From positions 1 to 42,887 of the forward strand of contig JARIAV010000114.1 of NCBI GenBank assembly GCA_029257685.1: a DNA stretch of 42,887 nucleotides. The letters are read 5' to 3'. Each line of letters opens with the position of its first letter. Positions within the stretch are counted from its first letter, which is position 1. Shown here piece by piece: positions 40,884 to 42,887 of the stretch. Source of the DNA: Butyricicoccus sp. (GTDB lineage Bacteria > Bacillota > Clostridia > Oscillospirales > Butyricicoccaceae). The notes under the pieces were generated by a model. The model saw only the letters and a list, made by a program, of their open reading frames with translations. It had not been told where the DNA came from and searched no databases. The position numbers were made by a program, and so were the translations under genes.

Positions 40884-41807
40884 ATGGAACAGATTTATGA
40901 TGTTGTGATCGTCGGCGGCGGCCCCGGCGGATATACTGCGGCGCTTTACTGTGTCCGCGCAGGTCTCAGCACGCTGGTGCTGGAAAAGCTCTCCGCAGGC
41001 GGACAGATGGCGACCACCTCCCAAGTGGACAACTACCCCGGATTCGACGAGGGTATTGACGGATTCGAACTTGCAGAGCGTATGCAGCGCGGCGCAGAGC
41101 GTTTCGGTGCAGTGACCGAATATGCAGAAGTGACCGCAATGGATCTCACTGCACAGCCCAAGCAGATCACCACCAGCGCAGGCACGTTCCTTGCCAGGGC
41201 TGTGATTCTTGCAACTGGTGCTTCCCCCCGTCTGTTGGGGCTCTCCAACGAAGAAGCCCTGCGCGGACGCGGTGTTTCCTACTGTGCGACCTGTGACGGC
41301 ATGTTCTTCCGCGGCAAGACCGTCGTTGTGGCAGGCGGCGGCAACTCGGCTGCCGAAGATGCACTCACCCTTTCCAAGATGTGCAAGAAGGTCTATCTGG
41401 TACACCGCCGCGACAGTCTGCGTGCGACCCAGAGTTATCTGACCCCACTGCAAAATGCAGAAAACATCGAATTTGTCTGGAACAAGCAGATCGATGTGCT
41501 CAATACAACAGATGGACACCTCAGCAGTATCCAGATGACCGACCGCGTAACAGGCGAAACCTCCACACTGGAATGTGATGGCTTGTTCGTTGCGATCGGC
41601 CGTATTCCGGACACCTCCCTTATCTCCGGTCAGGTATCCTGTGACGAACAGGGTTATATCATCGCAGATGAGACCACACGCACAAACCTTTCCGGTGTAT
41701 TCGCCGTTGGTGATGTGCGCCAGAAACCCCTGCGTCAGATCATTACCGCCGCTTCCGACGGTGCAACCGCTTCCAAGTTTGTAGAGGAATATCTGCAAAC
41801 CCTGTAA
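40884..41807 (+). CDS. trxB: Thioredoxin reductase (NADPH)
   Basis: The 307-residue flavoprotein is of the low-molecular-weight bacterial type. FAD site IVGGGPGGYTAALYC is near residue 9; redox-active Cys134/Cys137 lie in YCATCDGMFF; the NADPH fold begins VVVAGGGNSAAEDAL with HRRDSLRA; the second FAD motif is GVFAVGDVRQKPLRQIITAA. It reduces the CVYC thioredoxin encoded just upstream. ATG 40884 has AGGAGG 10 bases upstream. A bidirectional terminator ends the pair. Confidence 0.96.
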   Translation: MEQIYDVVIVGGGPGGYTAALYCVRAGLSTLVLEKLSAGGQMATTSQVDNYPGFDEGIDGFELAERMQRGAERFGAVTEYAEVTAMDLTAQPKQITTSAGTFLARAVILATGASPRLLGLSNEEALRGRGVSYCATCDGMFFRGKTVVVAGGGNSAAEDALTLSKMCKKVYLVHRRDSLRATQSYLTPLQNAENIEFVWNKQIDVLNTTDGHLSSIQMTDRVTGETSTLECDGLFVAIGRIPDTSLISGQVSCDEQGYIIADETTRTNLSGVFAVGDVRQKPLRQIITAASDGATASKFVEEYLQTL

Positions 41808-41817
41808 TCGACCAAAT

Positions 41818-41849
41818 AAAATCCCTCTTGATTTATCAAGAGGGATTTT
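41818..41849. terminator. Bidirectional intrinsic terminator
   Basis: A 14-base stem (41818-41831 with 41836-41849) and a TTTA loop, with AAAA on the left and TTTTTT on the right. It serves trxB and the convergent flavodiiron gene. Confidence 0.93.
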
Positions 41850-41858
41850 TTGTATGCC

Positions 41859-42887
41859 TTACGCCTTGAGCGATGCCACGATCGCCTCACACAGGGCGTC
41901 GAGTGTTTCCATCGTCTGTTTTTTGGGTGCGGATTTTACACTTACCACAGGCTCCAGTACGGTCATATTCTTCATGCCGTCGATGAGCGCACGCATATTC
42001 TTTGCACTTGTTGGTGCCCAAGAGCCATTCTCCATCAGTGCGATGGTACGGTTCTGCACGCTGAGTGCCTGCATATCATGCAGCAGCCCCAGCATGGGCG
42101 GATAAATGCCGTTGTTGTATGTGGGCGATGCCAGAACCACATGGCTGCATCGGAACACTTCGGAGATAAGGACGGAAACATCTGTACCAGATACATCATA
42201 CATCGCAATATTGTGGAGTCCTGCATCAGCCAGCTTTGCTGCCAGGATCTCTACTGCATTCTCCGTATCTCCATACATCGAGCCATAGAACAGCACAACA
42301 TTCTTTTCTTCTGGCTCGTAGCGGCTCCACAGATCATATTTTTCCAGCAGCATCTGCAAATTCTTACGCCAGATCAGACCATGCATCGGGCAAACGATCT
42401 GGATATCGAGCGCCGAGAGCTTCTTGAGTGCTGCCTGTACCTGTAATCCATACTTCCCGACGATATTTGCATAGTAGCGGCGGTAATCGTCCAGCCAAGC
42501 CTGCGTAAAATCGACTTCGTCGTCGAAGATATTGCCGCTGAGCGCACCAAAGCCACCGAACGCATCCGCGGAGAACAGCACCTTCTCTGTCTGCTCATAG
42601 GTCACCATGACTTCCGGCCAATGTACCATCGGTGCAAAGAAGAATTGCAGGGTATGCTGTCCAAGAGAGAGGGTATCGCCTTCCTTGACGATCACGGTAC
42701 GTCCCTCAAGTGACATATCATAGAACTGCTGGATGAGGTTCATGGTCTTAGCGTTGCCGACCAGCTTGAGATCAGGGAAACGCAGGATCAGTTCTTCGAT
42801 GCCCGCACAGTGGTCAGGTTCCATGTGGTTGACGACCAGATAGTCGAGCGGACGGCCTGCAAGCGTATGCAGGATGTTCTCCACGAA
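41859..42887 (-). CDS. Flavodiiron protein FprA-type (N-terminus outside window)
   Basis: About 342 residues are visible and the frame is open at the right edge, so roughly 50 N-terminal residues are missing. The metallo-beta-lactamase half shows the diiron ligands: NHMEPDHCAG (HxExDH), FAPMVHWPE (His), LFSADAFGGFG (Asp) and CPMHGLIW (His). The flavodoxin half follows (VVLFYGSMYGDTENAVEILA; VVLASPTYNNGIYPPM). Such enzymes reduce O2 to water or NO to N2O in the cytosol of anaerobes, taking electrons from rubredoxin or a related carrier. No rubredoxin domain is fused. It is convergent with trxB, which makes a small oxygen-defence cluster. Confidence 0.95.
   Translation of the reverse strand, partial: FVENILHTLAGRPLDYLVVNHMEPDHCAGIEELILRFPDLKLVGNAKTMNLIQQFYDMSLEGRTVIVKEGDTLSLGQHTLQFFFAPMVHWPEVMVTYEQTEKVLFSADAFGGFGALSGNIFDDEVDFTQAWLDDYRRYYANIVGKYGLQVQAALKKLSALDIQIVCPMHGLIWRKNLQMLLEKYDLWSRYEPEEKNVVLFYGSMYGDTENAVEILAAKLADAGLHNIAMYDVSGTDVSVLISEVFRCSHVVLASPTYNNGIYPPMLGLLHDMQALSVQNRTIALMENGSWAPTSAKNMRALIDGMKNMTVLEPVVSVKSAPKKQTMETLDALCEAIVASLKA

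Overview
The window looks like chromosomal DNA of a strictly anaerobic, monoderm gut-type Clostridia (Oscillospirales/Butyricicoccaceae-like is my guess; rank uncertain). The basis is: strong AGGAGG-type ribosome sites, a moderate GC content, an S-layer-homology (SLH) protein, two-component pairs and importers of the Bacillus YesMN/LplBC kind, HxlR and ROK regulators, a flavodiiron protein, and a thioredoxin/thioredoxin reductase pair. No rRNA, tRNA, insertion sequence, prophage or CRISPR array was seen. About thirty genes are present; two run off the ends.

Layout. (1) 1-1154: C-terminal part of an SLH surface protein, ending at a bidirectional terminator. (2) 1256-8508, minus strand: one probable operon read right to left, consisting of an orphan PTS EIIC of the cellobiose/lactose type, a cytosolic DUF4838 enzyme, two MalF/MalG-like permeases, a lipoprotein sugar-binding protein, a GNAT acetyltransferase and a pyridoxamine-phosphate-oxidase-fold protein. 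A ROK repressor (9042-10268) is divergent, and the shared intergenic region carries two copies of a TTTTATT/AATAAAA dyad. (3) 10350-14481: a large GltD/heterodisulfide-reductase-like flavoprotein and a DMT-family transporter on the minus strand, divergent from an HxlR regulator. (4) 15078-37830, minus strand: a 23-kb glycan-use locus. (5) 38345-41807: a MATE exporter (minus), a DUF308 membrane protein (plus) and trxA-trxB (plus). (6) 41859-42887: a flavodiiron protein, cut by the window end.

The glycan locus reads as a pathway for high-mannose N-glycans. A secreted GH85 endo-beta-N-acetylglucosaminidase would release the glycan from glycoprotein, and a secreted PL8 lyase would act on a uronic-acid polymer. 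A LplB/LplC/lipoprotein ABC importer would take oligosaccharides in. Cytosolic GH38 and GH125 would remove alpha-mannose, and a GH2 beta-mannosidase would split the Man-beta-1,4-GlcNAc core. A DUF4432 mutarotase-like protein and a PfkB sugar kinase would feed the sugars onward. A YesM/YesN two-component pair with a DUF624 (YesL-like) partner probably controls the locus. Most units have their own promoter and intrinsic terminator, so the locus is a set of short transcripts rather than one operon.

The most striking anomaly is the GH85 gene. It is intact in a single frame over about 924 codons except for two in-frame stops (TAG, then TAA ten codons later) in the middle of its third domain, leaving an intact catalytic domain but separating it from its PKD-like and carbohydrate-binding modules. 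No other gene in the window uses TAG as its stop.
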